A stretch of 64,000 nt of DNA, from contig NZ_JAZQRL010000007.1 of NCBI RefSeq assembly GCF_045629565.1, forward strand, positions 1-64,000, in the 5' to 3' direction. Shown here piece after piece: positions 54,783 through 64,000 of the stretch (position 1 is the stretch's first letter; every line of letters begins with the position of its first letter). Source of the stretch: Arcticibacter sp045629565. GTDB lineage: Bacteria > Bacteroidota > Bacteroidia > Sphingobacteriales > Sphingobacteriaceae. Both the position numbers and the translations under genes were made by a program. The notes beneath the pieces were generated by a model. That model did no database searches. It worked only from the letters and a program-made list of their open reading frames with translations, and had not been told where the DNA came from.

Positions 54783-56354
54783 TTAAGGTAAATTTTGCAC
54801 CGGTGATTCCTGCGCCACTCGACTGGTTTTCGCTGTCCCGGAGTAAACAAAAGGATGCCTAAAGGATACAGCCTGGCTCTGCAGATCTGCTGACGATATA
54901 TGAGATGCCCAGTCGAGAAAATTATAGTGCTTCAGAAGAGAGAGCTCACTCTTGTCACTGTAAATCAATTGGATTTTTCGTTGTATTTTTTTCCAGGTGT
55001 TCGTCTTGAATTGTTTACCTCTCCTTTTAATGTCGGCAGCTATTAGCGAAAAAATTATCTTTTCAATGGTTAAAAGTTTTTCCCCTTTGTTTAGTGCTCT
55101 CTTATAAGATCTCATTTCGTAGCTTAAGGTGCTCGAATCAATTGTTTCGTAACAAGATATAATGTATAAAAGCTTTCCGGCTCTATGTAAGGAGTCTTTA
55201 GATTTATGATGCAGAAAAGTCGATGCCAGTCGTCTGACAATAGTCCATTTTCTGACTTGGGCATGAAGAGAGCAGTTTAGCAGGATGATTTCCAGATCTT
55301 TGGTATCGCTGATTGCCTGAAAGGGCGTGAGATTGTTTGGTGGTAGAAAGGTTCCCGCTTCTTCAAATTTTTTAAGTCCGACGAGGCGATGTAATGAATA
55401 TAATTGAATGGTTTTCTTGATTTCATTTTTGAAGTGTTCCGGATAGGTTTTGCTGAGAAGATTCTCAAGTTTTTCGTTGTAAAACGACATCTCGTCATAT
55501 CTTCCTATCGTTCTTAGACTATCCAGAATGCCATCTAAGGCAGAAAGGTAGTCATAAGGAGGAAAGTCCCATATCTCCTCGTTTGCCTCGAACTCCTCAT
55601 TTAGACTTTTGAACACCCGCAAGGCCGATTTATAATCGGATATGTGTATGAAGAAGAAGGACTGAAATAGTAAATGTAATTTTTGTGCGGAAAATATTTT
55701 TTTATTCTTTCCGGATATTAGGCTTAATTCACTGAATATAAGATCCTGAATGTTTTTGTTGTTTGATGGTTTTGAGATTAAAACCTGATTAATGGTGCGT
55801 AACTTCAATAGTTCATAGAGCGAGAACTGCTCCTGGATTTGTTTGATTTTAGCCAGATTCGTTTTAAGGCTCATCTGCGTCATAATCAGTGCATCTTCAT
55901 CCATATCAGGAAAATCAAGGTCTGCCAGGAGGGATGATTCCATTCTTTCAGCATGATAGGCAACAATATGATTTTGCTGTTTGTTGGCTGATTGTTTTGC
56001 ATGTGATAGTTCCTTAAGGCCATATTCAGGAATGGACCTTTCCACGCAGAGCCTAGCTGTCATTAGCCGGTACAATTGGTTGTACCAATCATCCTGCTCT
56101 ATGCGGAGCATGACCAAGACTTTTAACAGGATCTTAAATAAATAAGATATGTTGTTTTGAAAAGACCTTCTGGGACAGCTACTGTTGAAGAGTTGCTGAA
56201 TGGTTTCCCTGTTTTTTTCTTTTCCATTTAAGATGAGGTCATAGAGGCAGAGATAGTCCTTCTCGTCAGAATAAGCGTTTGTGTATGAACTAAACATCTT
56301 TTTCTCAACAGAGGAAAGCGAATGCACAAGTTTGTGTAATTCTTCAAACTTCAT
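54783..56354 (-). CDS. Large helical (TPR-like) cytoplasmic protein of unknown function
   Basis: A 523-residue protein without signal peptide or membrane span and almost wholly alpha-helical, with helix pairs of the TPR type through its length. It opens with MKFEELHKLVHSLSSVEKKMF. The region ESSLLADLDFPDMDEDALIM in the middle is acidic. No DNA-binding motif is clear. It is transcribed divergently from ribokinase, and both upstream regions carry the same AACCAATTA element. It could be a regulator or adaptor of the nucleoside locus. That role is inferred from position alone. Confidence 0.6.
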   Translation of the reverse strand: MKFEELHKLVHSLSSVEKKMFSSYTNAYSDEKDYLCLYDLILNGKEKNRETIQQLFNSSCPRRSFQNNISYLFKILLKVLVMLRIEQDDWYNQLYRLMTARLCVERSIPEYGLKELSHAKQSANKQQNHIVAYHAERMESSLLADLDFPDMDEDALIMTQMSLKTNLAKIKQIQEQFSLYELLKLRTINQVLISKPSNNKNIQDLIFSELSLISGKNKKIFSAQKLHLLFQSFFFIHISDYKSALRVFKSLNEEFEANEEIWDFPPYDYLSALDGILDSLRTIGRYDEMSFYNEKLENLLSKTYPEHFKNEIKKTIQLYSLHRLVGLKKFEEAGTFLPPNNLTPFQAISDTKDLEIILLNCSLHAQVRKWTIVRRLASTFLHHKSKDSLHRAGKLLYIISCYETIDSSTLSYEMRSYKRALNKGEKLLTIEKIIFSLIAADIKRRGKQFKTNTWKKIQRKIQLIYSDKSELSLLKHYNFLDWASHISSADLQSQAVSFRHPFVYSGTAKTSRVAQESPVQNLP

Positions 56355-56371
56355 TAGGGAATATAATTGGC

Positions 56372-56500
56372 TAATTGGTTGATGGAAAGTGGAATATAGA
56401 AAAATAACGTGAGATAATAGTCTATTGTAATTATTTTTTTGTCTGATAAGTGGCTTATTAACGGTTTTATTCTCAATTATATTTGAGTACTAACCAATTA
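56372..56500. promoter_or_regulatory. Matching AACCAATTA elements before two divergent genes
   Basis: TAATTGGTT at 56372-56380 and AACCAATTA at 56492-56500 are reverse complements, so each divergent gene has the same 9-mer in the same orientation, 17 and 12 bases before its start codon. Each is near an AATTATATT stretch. A shared regulator-binding or RNA element is possible. Confidence 0.4.
56478..56485 (+). promoter_or_regulatory. -7 promoter element (TATATTTG) of the ribokinase operon
   Basis: A match to TAnnTTTG, 27 bases before ATG 56513. The TTG at 56483 lies inside it, which rules out the longer ribokinase frame. No TTTG box at 19 bases upstream. Confidence 0.5.
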
Positions 56501-56512
56501 ATTATAAACCGT

Positions 56513-57430
56513 ATGAGTAACAGAATTATTGTTGTGGGCAGTATGAACATGGACATGGTCGTCAGGACAGACCATATTCCAAGGCCGGGCGAGACGGTCC
56601 TCGGTGGCAACTTCTTCATGAATCCGGGAGGAAAAGGTGCAAATCAGGCAGTTGCCGTTTCAAGATTAGGAGGAGATGTTGTATTCGTTGGTAAGATAGG
56701 CAGCGACGTATTCGGTAAACAAGCGGCTCAGCTTTTTGATGATGAAGGTATTGATACTTCAGGTCTGATTGAGGATGATGACAATCCCTCAGGAATAGCT
56801 TTAATTACCGTGGATGCATCAGGAGAAAACAGTATAGTAGTTGCCTCCGGTGCAAACTCCAATTTAACTCCTGCGGATGTCAGTTCGCAACTAGACAATT
56901 ATAAGGATAGCAAAATTTTGCTGATGCAGTTGGAAACACCAATGGAGACGGTTGAGCTGGCTGCGAAAAAAGCAAAGGAAAATTCCATGCGGGTGATTGT
57001 AAACCCTGCGCCTGTAAATCCCAGAATTTCATCCATGTTCGGTATGATCGATATTCTTACTCCTAATGTGACGGAAGCGGAAATGCTGACCAATCTGAAG
57101 ATCGATTCGATAGCTGATGCAAAGATTGCTGCGGAAGAGATAAACCGGCAAGGCGTAGCGAATGTGATTATTACCCTCGGAAAAATGGGAGCGGTACTGT
57201 TGGAGGCTGGTGAGTTTTATCATATTCCGGCTCCTGAGGTCAAAGTGATTGATACGACTGCCGCCGGGGATGTTTTTAACGGAGCGCTTGCGGTGGCCCT
57301 GGCAGAAGGGAAGAGCTTAATAGAAGCAGTAAAGTTTGCTTGTCAGGCATCTGCCATTTCTGTAACGAAGCTGGGTGCGCAATCTTCTATTCCGTCTCGA
57401 AATGAAGTTCTCCTGAATATCCTCGATTAG
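56513..57430 (+). CDS. rbsK: Ribokinase
   Basis: The 305-residue PfkB-family kinase opens with IIVVGSMNMDMVVRTDHIP and has PGGKGANQAVAVSRLGG (residues 39-55) and the signature DTTAAGDVFNGALAVAL with the catalytic aspartate near residue 252. It phosphorylates ribose at O5 using ATP. It is first in an operon with a GRP transporter, a nucleoside hydrolase and SusC/D, all on the plus strand with short gaps. Confidence 0.92.
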   Translation: MSNRIIVVGSMNMDMVVRTDHIPRPGETVLGGNFFMNPGGKGANQAVAVSRLGGDVVFVGKIGSDVFGKQAAQLFDDEGIDTSGLIEDDDNPSGIALITVDASGENSIVVASGANSNLTPADVSSQLDNYKDSKILLMQLETPMETVELAAKKAKENSMRVIVNPAPVNPRISSMFGMIDILTPNVTEAEMLTNLKIDSIADAKIAAEEINRQGVANVIITLGKMGAVLLEAGEFYHIPAPEVKVIDTTAAGDVFNGALAVALAEGKSLIEAVKFACQASAISVTKLGAQSSIPSRNEVLLNILD

Positions 57431-57462
57431 ATAAGACCAATTTATTCCTAAAGCTATAGCTT

Positions 57463-58467
57463 ATGTTCATTGTAGAAAATTACCTTTTAGCAGTCGTATT
57501 CTGTGTAGTAACGATGCTTTGCTGGGGATCCTGGGCTAATACCCAGAAGCTCGTGCGCAAAGAATGGAGATTCGAATTGTTTTATTGGGATTATGTATTA
57601 GGCATCTTTTTCATCTCTCTGTTTGGAGCCTTTACTCTCGGGAGTTTCGGTGAAAATGGAAGGCCTTTTTTAACGGATATTGCCCAGGCTGATACTAGCA
57701 ATATATGGAGCGCTTTGTTTGGAGGTATTGTCTTCAACCTCGCCAATATCTTGTTAACCGCGGCGATAGCGGGAGCAGGTATGGCGGTCGCTTTCCCGAT
57801 CGGCATTGGATTGGCTCTCGTTATCGGTGTACTGATTAATTATTTATTGCATGCCAAAGGTGACCCGATGTTGCTGTTCTCAGGTGTCGCCTTAATCACG
57901 CTAGCCATTATTTTGAATGCCATAGCTTATCATAGACACTCCAGAAGCAGCTCAAATAAGAGCGTCGGCAAATGGATTTTGGTATCAATTCTTGCAGGAA
58001 TACTCATGTCGACATTCTATCCATTTATCGCTGCTGGTATGGATCTGGAGAATTTTGTTACTCCCATGGCTGGTAAGATGACGCCCTATACGGCCTCAGT
58101 TGTGTTTGCAACCGGTATTCTGATCAGCAATCTTTTGTTCAACAGTATACTGATGCGCAGACCACTTGAAGGAGCCCCTATTCATTATTCAGAGTATTTC
58201 AAGGGGAAATCGGGTATCCATCTAGTAGGAATCTTAGGGGGTGGAATCTGGGGCGTCGGTAATCTGTTCAATCTTATAGCTGCAGGAAAAGCCGGGCCGG
58301 CTATTTCTTACGGACTTGGACAAGGAGCCACTTTGATAGCGGCCTTATGGGGGGTATTGATCTGGAAAGAATTCAAAGGAAGTTCAGGGCCTGTCAACGT
58401 GCTTATTGCATCGATGTTCGTCCTCTTTGTAGTTGGCTTGGGACTCGTAATAGCGGCAGGTAATTAA
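57463..58467 (+). CDS. GRP-family sugar transporter (ribose uptake-like)
   Basis: The 334-residue protein has ten predicted membrane helices of the glucose/ribose porter type (EamA-like/RhaT relatives). It shows MLCWGSWANTQKL at the start, the inner loop FYWDYVLG, and GAGMAVAFPIGIGLALVIG near residue 105. It lies 32 bases after ribokinase. I infer that it carries ribose or a nucleoside across the inner membrane, as a proton symporter; the substrate is set by context only. Confidence 0.85.
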   Translation: MFIVENYLLAVVFCVVTMLCWGSWANTQKLVRKEWRFELFYWDYVLGIFFISLFGAFTLGSFGENGRPFLTDIAQADTSNIWSALFGGIVFNLANILLTAAIAGAGMAVAFPIGIGLALVIGVLINYLLHAKGDPMLLFSGVALITLAIILNAIAYHRHSRSSSNKSVGKWILVSILAGILMSTFYPFIAAGMDLENFVTPMAGKMTPYTASVVFATGILISNLLFNSILMRRPLEGAPIHYSEYFKGKSGIHLVGILGGGIWGVGNLFNLIAAGKAGPAISYGLGQGATLIAALWGVLIWKEFKGSSGPVNVLIASMFVLFVVGLGLVIAAGN

Positions 58468-58492
58468 CCATTCATGATTCAAATTAATCGAT

Positions 58493-59533
58493 ATGAATTT
58501 AAAGTATTTATTTAACCTGGTATTATTATGCATGGTTGTTGGTCTGGGGGCATGCTCTCCTGATGGTAAAGGCGCCGATCCAGTGAAGCTTATATTTGAG
58601 ACGGACATGGGGAACGACGTTGATGATGCCATGGCGCTGGATATGATCTACAAGTATCTGGATTCAAATAAGGTAGATGTTTTGGCCATCATGTCAAACA
58701 AAAATAGCACTTATTCGACTGAATATATTCACTTGATGAACCATTGGTACGGATATCCTGACATCCCGATAGGAAAGGTTATAAACGGGATCGACAGTGA
58801 GAATGATGCGAGGAAATACGCAGAATTTGTGAGCTTGCAGAAGGATGAGCATGGCAAAGATTTATTTAAAAGACCGGCATTTGATTATGAGTCCGTTCCT
58901 GAGGCCGTTAAATTTTACAGAAAGATCCTTTCAAGTCAGCCTGATAGTTCTGTAACGATAGTTTCTGTGGGTTTTTCCACCAATATTATACGACTCTTAA
59001 CGTCCTTGCCTGACAGTTTTTCGCCACTTACCGGGAAGGAATTGGTACAAAAGAAAGTAAAACTTCTCTCCATGATGGCGGGCAGTTTTGGAGACAATAA
59101 AATAGCCGAATATAATGTCGTGAAAGATATACCTGCGGCGCAAAAAATAGCCGACGAGTGGCCGACACCTATTGTCTTTACTCCATTTGAAGCCGGTATT
59201 GCCGTGAAGTATCCGGCAACGAGCATTGTGGAAGATTTTAAATGGACCCAACATCACCCCGTAGTAGAAGCTTACAAGCATTATCTGGATATGCCTTATG
59301 ACCGTCCCACCTGGGATTTGATCGCTTTGCTTTATGTTATGGAAAAATCTTCGGGCTATTTCACGGAAAGTTCTTCCGGAAAAGTTTCTGTAGATGATAA
59401 AGGTTATACCGCGTTCCAGCCGGATAGTAGCCAACATCATCGCTATTTGGAGCTGGATAGCATACAGGCGGAAAACGTGAAACGGCACTTTATAGAAATT
59501 ATATCCAGACCGCCATTAAAATATAAGAAATAG
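58493..59533 (+). CDS. Nucleoside hydrolase-like lipoprotein
   Basis: A 346-residue lipoprotein with lipobox GLGACS (cysteine 21). The metal-binding signature of inosine-uridine nucleoside hydrolases appears as ETDMGNDVDDAMALD at residues 38-52. DxDxxxDD is present with Asp residues for Ca2+ and ribose. It splits nucleosides to ribose and base. Lipidation places it in the periplasm or on the surface, so ribose would be freed outside the cytoplasm and imported by the GRP transporter. The C-terminal half is less conserved. Confidence 0.85.
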   Translation: MNLKYLFNLVLLCMVVGLGACSPDGKGADPVKLIFETDMGNDVDDAMALDMIYKYLDSNKVDVLAIMSNKNSTYSTEYIHLMNHWYGYPDIPIGKVINGIDSENDARKYAEFVSLQKDEHGKDLFKRPAFDYESVPEAVKFYRKILSSQPDSSVTIVSVGFSTNIIRLLTSLPDSFSPLTGKELVQKKVKLLSMMAGSFGDNKIAEYNVVKDIPAAQKIADEWPTPIVFTPFEAGIAVKYPATSIVEDFKWTQHHPVVEAYKHYLDMPYDRPTWDLIALLYVMEKSSGYFTESSSGKVSVDDKGYTAFQPDSSQHHRYLELDSIQAENVKRHFIEIISRPPLKYKK

Positions 59534-59635
59534 CAAGCCGGCTGCTTTGTTTCCATATGCTTGCCATTGCTGTCTGTGCCATTTTATTCAAAAAATCAAT
59601 TAATGACATGATGATCAACATTAAATAAAATAGAG

Positions 59636-62600
59636 ATGAAAAAGATTTTATTTTTCTTAAAGCGAAGATTCTGGCTCAGGGCGATGATGTCTTTGCTATG
59701 TGTTCTTCTAAGTTTTATTGCAGCCTTCGCACAGCAGGACGTGGAGGGTAGAGTGGTAGATGAAGCGGGTGAGGCCATTGTTGGGGCGAATATCACTGAT
59801 AGAGGTACGAACCGTGGCGCATCAACAGGCGTTGACGGGAAATTCACTCTGAGAGTGTCACCAGGTGCTGTGTTACAAGTTACCTATATCGGATACGTTA
59901 GTCAGCAGGTAACGGTTGGAAGCCAGCGTAATCTGGAGATCGTACTGAAACTGGATAATCAGGCATTAGAGGAGTTGGTGGTGATCGGATACGGTACTGT
60001 CAGGAAGAAGGATTTAACTGGTGCGGTGTCTGTTATCAATACGGAGCAGCTTCGTGACCGAAACTCTCAGGATATCGTCGGGGCCATGCAGGGACTTGCC
60101 TCGGGAGTGAAAGTTACGTCGAGCGGCCTACCGGGGCAACAAGCTTCTATCATTATCCGTGGTTTGGGGAGCCTTACGAACAACGCACCCTTATTTGTTA
60201 TTGATGGGATGATTGGTGGGGAAGCGCATTTAAATCCTGCTGATGTAGAATCCATACAAATTTTAAAAGATGCGGCATCCGCGGCAATTTACGGTTCCAG
60301 GGCGGCAAATGGTGTAGTAATTATCACCACCCGAGGGGGGAAAGAGGGGCCTATGAAGGTTCAGTTTGATGGCAATTTAACCACGACAACTTTGCCGCGC
60401 TACGATCTGATGGACGCTGAGACCTGGAAAAAATTTGATGATTTAGCGTATGATGAAGCTATAAAATCAGGGGTCGGAGTGGTGAAAAGGCAAAATCATT
60501 TTGAAGGAAATACCGATTGGCAAGATGAAATGTTAAGCACAGGAGCTTTACAGAATTACAATCTTTCGTTGTCCGGAGGCTCAAAGCCGGGCAAATATTT
60601 TGTCGCATTCAACCGGATGATTGATGACGGAGCTCTCTATGGATCGGGTTACGACAGGTATGGGTTTCGTGTAAATACCAGCGGTCAAAAGGGAATCTTC
60701 TCTTTCGGGGAAAATATTGTATATACAAAGACCTCAGTCCAAATCTTAAATGGAAACCCATGGGCTGATTTTATTGCCATTTCACCTACTATTCCTGTAC
60801 GGGATGAGTCTAACCCAGGTGGTTACGGTTATGGAGATCCCGACAGGGCTAATAACTTTGGCCGGAATTTGGTGGCGATGCAGGATCTACGGATTCAGGA
60901 AAGGCCGGAGGATATCCTCAAAGCTAATGTATTTGGTCAGGTGACATTATTCGATGCACTTCATGCGAAGCTAAATGTCGCTTATACACATTATTCGGGC
61001 ATAACCAACACGTTGCGGAAATTTGGTAACTGGACGATGGGGCAGGGTAGCGATGCTCCCAGCCTGGGATTTGATAACTATCGGAGCGACGACGTTCTCC
61101 TGGAACAAACGTTCAACTATAAGAAGCTAATCGGTAAGCATAATATTGATGCGCTTGCCGGAGCGACATATAATACTTTCTTAGGGGAGTCGAACTGGAT
61201 CACTAAGCTGGATCCACTGGTGGTTGGTGATAAGTATATTACCTCTCTTGATGCTGCTACCGGTATAACCACCGCAGGTGGTAATTATCAGAAGGCTAGA
61301 ATTATGTCATTCCTGGGGCGGGTAAATTATGCTTATGATGATAGATACTTAGTGCAGGCCACCTTGAGAAGGGACGGCACTTCCCGTCTGCCGGAAAATA
61401 CCAGGTGGGGTAACTTTGCTTCTTTTTCGCTGGGCTGGAGAATCAGTAATGAATCGTTTTTTGATATTCCCTTCATCGATGATTTGAAAATCAGGGGAAG
61501 TCATGGTACTCTGGGGAATAGCAGCATAGGATATTGGGACTATCAGTCTGTAATCAATACCGCTCCTCGTGCAGTGTTTGGCTCTCCGGAACTCCTGGTT
61601 ATGGGAATGACCCAATCCCGTCTCTCGAATACGGATTTGGTTTGGGAAAGAAAAACCACTACCAATATCGGATTTGATGCCACTTTACTCCGTCACAAAC
61701 TGACCATCACAGCAGAGTACTTCAACTCGAAAAGCAAAGACCTACTGGTGTATCTTCCTATACTGATGTCCTCAGGTAATGAGGGTGGAAACCCAGCGGT
61801 GAATGCGGGCAGCTTGTCTAATAAAGGTTTTGAGGTAGAAGCCGGATGGAAGGACAGAGCAGGCAAGGACTTTTCTTATTCCGCTTCCCTCAATTTCTCG
61901 CGATTAAGAAATAAAGTGCTCGATTTAGGTTACGGACGAGTCGAATACTTCGAGTTCTTGTCGAAAACCCAAATCGGTCAACCTTTAGGTGCCTTTTATT
62001 TACACCGCATGCTGGGCATTTTCCAATCTACTCAAGATGTGGCCAACCACGTGAATTCGGAAGGGAAGGTCATACAGCCAAATGCTTTACCCGGAGATAT
62101 CATATATGACGATTACAATGATGACGGCATTATTTCTTCAGAAGACAGACAACAGGTAGGCAGTCCATGGCCGAAGTTTGAGATGGGGCTGTCGCTTGGC
62201 GCGGCATATAAAGGCTTTGATATTGGTGTTAACGGCTATGGACGTTTTGGACAGGACGTGTGGAATGGAGCAGCGGCAGCCGCTGCAGACTTTGCGAATA
62301 ATCAAAATAATTTCAATGGCATCCAGCCCTGGACGGTCGAAAATCAGGTGAACGACCGCCCCAGGATTGTTTTCGGTGATACACGCAACAGTCGCGGGGA
62401 TCAAAGCAGATGGTTGGAAAAAGGTTCTTTCTTCCGTTTGAGTCAGATAGCATTAGGTTATACAATTCCGTCGAAAGTCTCGAATAGTATAAGGCTTGAG
62501 CGGATTCGCGCGGGCGTTACTTTGCAGAACTTCGTCACTTTCACGAATTATTCCGGACTTGATCCTGAGTTCAGGGATTCGGGAATTTTTACTCTGGGAG

Positions 62601-62662
62601 CCGACAATACCTCATTTCCGAATCCTCGTTCTGTGTTATTTTCATTATCAGTTACTTTTTAA
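59636..62662 (+). CDS. SusC/RagA-family TonB-dependent outer-membrane transporter
   Basis: The 1008-residue receptor has a signal peptide ending at FAQQD (near residue 33), a carboxypeptidase-D-like domain (QQDVEGRVVDEAGEAIVGAN), a plug domain opening VVIGYGTVRKKDLTGAV near residue 113 and a 22-strand barrel that ends in a terminal aromatic (LSVTF). It imports oligomers or nucleosides with a SusD lid protein, powered by TonB. There is no FecR-type signalling extension. It lies 102 bases after the nucleoside hydrolase. Confidence 0.95.
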   Translation: MKKILFFLKRRFWLRAMMSLLCVLLSFIAAFAQQDVEGRVVDEAGEAIVGANITDRGTNRGASTGVDGKFTLRVSPGAVLQVTYIGYVSQQVTVGSQRNLEIVLKLDNQALEELVVIGYGTVRKKDLTGAVSVINTEQLRDRNSQDIVGAMQGLASGVKVTSSGLPGQQASIIIRGLGSLTNNAPLFVIDGMIGGEAHLNPADVESIQILKDAASAAIYGSRAANGVVIITTRGGKEGPMKVQFDGNLTTTTLPRYDLMDAETWKKFDDLAYDEAIKSGVGVVKRQNHFEGNTDWQDEMLSTGALQNYNLSLSGGSKPGKYFVAFNRMIDDGALYGSGYDRYGFRVNTSGQKGIFSFGENIVYTKTSVQILNGNPWADFIAISPTIPVRDESNPGGYGYGDPDRANNFGRNLVAMQDLRIQERPEDILKANVFGQVTLFDALHAKLNVAYTHYSGITNTLRKFGNWTMGQGSDAPSLGFDNYRSDDVLLEQTFNYKKLIGKHNIDALAGATYNTFLGESNWITKLDPLVVGDKYITSLDAATGITTAGGNYQKARIMSFLGRVNYAYDDRYLVQATLRRDGTSRLPENTRWGNFASFSLGWRISNESFFDIPFIDDLKIRGSHGTLGNSSIGYWDYQSVINTAPRAVFGSPELLVMGMTQSRLSNTDLVWERKTTTNIGFDATLLRHKLTITAEYFNSKSKDLLVYLPILMSSGNEGGNPAVNAGSLSNKGFEVEAGWKDRAGKDFSYSASLNFSRLRNKVLDLGYGRVEYFEFLSKTQIGQPLGAFYLHRMLGIFQSTQDVANHVNSEGKVIQPNALPGDIIYDDYNDDGIISSEDRQQVGSPWPKFEMGLSLGAAYKGFDIGVNGYGRFGQDVWNGAAAAAADFANNQNNFNGIQPWTVENQVNDRPRIVFGDTRNSRGDQSRWLEKGSFFRLSQIALGYTIPSKVSNSIRLERIRAGVTLQNFVTFTNYSGLDPEFRDSGIFTLGADNTSFPNPRSVLFSLSVTF

Positions 62663-62673
62663 ACTAATTAGCT

Positions 62674-64000
62674 ATGAAAAGATTTGTAGTGTGTTTGACA
62701 TGCATATTATCACTTGTCGTTATCTCTTGTGATAAGTCAAAACTGGATATCATTAACGAAAACACCATATCTACGGGAAACTTTTGGAAGACAGAAGCCG
62801 ATGCGGAAGGCGGCGTAGTAGCAGTCTATAACATGTTTTACCGACAAGGTACCTGGACGCGGAACATATATACGCAGATGCAGGGCATGGCCGATGACGG
62901 AGTTAGTATGGCAGGCTGGACGGAGCTAAATGAGTACACCAAATTTTTATATACGAATTACGATTTTGGTGAAGTAAATGTGAAGATCTGGCGGGAACAT
63001 TATGTTGCCATCTTTCGTGCAAATCAGGTTCTGGATAATATTGAAAATATTCCCTTTCAGGATGAACAGCATAAACAGGATCTGATAGGACAAGTAAAGT
63101 TCTTACGTTCCTTCTACTACTTTTATTTGACGTCACTTTGGGATAATATTCCTTTTGTATTGAAGTCTTCATCAGCATCTGACACTCCTGAACAGAAAAG
63201 TCCGGAGGAGGTATTTGCTCAGCTGGAGGTGGATTTGAAAGATGCCATATCAAAATTACCCGCTACACGGCCTGCATCAGAACATGGTCGTCCGACCAAA
63301 GGAGCTGCCTATGGGTTGCTGGCTAAAGTTTATATGCAAGAGCATAAATGGCAGGACGCTGTTACCTGTTTGGAGTGGCTTGTAGATGGTGAGGGTAAAA
63401 ATTATTACGATCTGATTACTGACTATGGAAGTAATTTCAGAAACACTACTGAGAACAATAAAGAATCCCTGTACGAGATTCAATTCTCTCTTATCAACAA
63501 TGTTGGATTTGATCAGACAGACAATCATCTCGATCCAAATGCACAGCTTGGTAGCCAGATTGAAATGAATCAGGCGCCTCCGGGACTTGGTTGGAATAAT
63601 GTGGAGGCACGCAGATGGTTGGTTGATTACTATAAGCGCGAAAAAACGGTAGATAATAAAAATGATATCCGTCTTTTCTACAGTGTATGGTACAACAATG
63701 CAGGGAAAGATTTTCCTGACCGTGCTGATACACTGGTTTACGGTAACACCTGGCGTGCGGATTGGGGAAACAGAGTTTTTATTAAAAAGTACAGCACTCC
63801 CGCAAATCCCTTGTTCTATTGGAATGATAACAATTTCCGGTCATTGCGCTATTCTGATATGCTGTTGTTGTATGCGGAAGCGCTTAATGAATTAAGTGGA
63901 CCCACTCCAAAGGCCGTGGAATGCATGAATCGTGTCCGTCAGCGTGTTAATCTGCCGCAGATACAAAATAGTGTTTATTATAATGGTGCTCAGATAGTTG
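62674..64000 (+). CDS. SusD/RagB-family lipoprotein (partial, cut by the window edge)
   Basis: The frame is open from ATG 62674 to the end of the window, 442 codons. A lipoprotein signal ends at VVISC (cysteine 19). The N-terminal region has NTISTGNFWKTEADAEGGV, then RANQVLDNIENIPF and FLRSFYYFYL, all typical of SusD. It is the surface lid that binds the nutrient and closes SusC; start follows the SusC stop by 11 bases. The C-terminus is missing from the window. Confidence 0.93.
   Translation, partial: MKRFVVCLTCILSLVVISCDKSKLDIINENTISTGNFWKTEADAEGGVVAVYNMFYRQGTWTRNIYTQMQGMADDGVSMAGWTELNEYTKFLYTNYDFGEVNVKIWREHYVAIFRANQVLDNIENIPFQDEQHKQDLIGQVKFLRSFYYFYLTSLWDNIPFVLKSSSASDTPEQKSPEEVFAQLEVDLKDAISKLPATRPASEHGRPTKGAAYGLLAKVYMQEHKWQDAVTCLEWLVDGEGKNYYDLITDYGSNFRNTTENNKESLYEIQFSLINNVGFDQTDNHLDPNAQLGSQIEMNQAPPGLGWNNVEARRWLVDYYKREKTVDNKNDIRLFYSVWYNNAGKDFPDRADTLVYGNTWRADWGNRVFIKKYSTPANPLFYWNDNNFRSLRYSDMLLLYAEALNELSGPTPKAVECMNRVRQRVNLPQIQNSVYYNGAQIV

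Overview
The window reads as chromosome of a Bacteroidota bacterium, most likely family Sphingobacteriaceae (Pedobacter-like). The signs are a SusC/SusD pair with glycoside hydrolases, lipoproteins with a Bacteroidota look, Bacteroidota-type promoters (TTTG-N19-TAnnTTTG, seen cleanly at 1142-1172 and 15711-15741), weak Shine-Dalgarno sequences and moderate GC. No tRNA, rRNA, CRISPR array or intact insertion sequence was seen.

Region 1-40.5 kb is mostly core genome. It holds a metallo-beta-lactamase-fold gene, ubiX-mtaB-lgt-suhB, nfu, purB, a small ECF sigma locus (7.4-9.9 kb), a split complex I cluster (nuoAB and nuoCD with pdxH, algH and purEK between them), rpmH-rnpA-yidD-tsaB, an envelope pair (DUF3352/propeller protein and a barrel-like protein), priA, pcm, smpB, a DtxR/MntR-type regulator, a phosphohexomutase, DUF92 and SDR proteins, two tandem membrane-anchored AraC-type regulators, a small HTH protein and sbcDC.

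Region 40.5-50.4 kb is accessory and partly decayed. An ABC transporter of the bacitracin/lantibiotic-immunity type is flanked by two HExxH lipoproteins. An erythromycin-esterase-like gene overlaps a small XRE regulator, followed by a broken copy of one HExxH gene. The arsenic locus keeps acr3 intact, but arsR is joined to the tail of arsC, the phosphoesterase has an early stop codon, and an arsM-like start abuts a ynfA-like end.

Region 50.4-64 kb is for carbohydrate and nucleoside use: GH2 and GH105 enzymes, then ribokinase, a GRP-type sugar transporter, a nucleoside hydrolase lipoprotein and SusC/SusD, with a divergent helical protein as possible regulator. The second set looks like a ribose/nucleoside scavenging locus.

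The most notable system is at 7.4-9.9 kb. The same bipartite element, GGTTAC-N14-GGTAT with identical spacing, lies before the ECF sigma gene and before each of two tandem small Asp/Ser/Thr-rich lipoprotein genes. The sigma gene is followed by one protein that joins an anti-sigma-like cytoplasmic region, a membrane helix and an HtrA-like protease. This suggests an autoregulated envelope-response circuit in which sensor, protease and anti-sigma factor are a single polypeptide.
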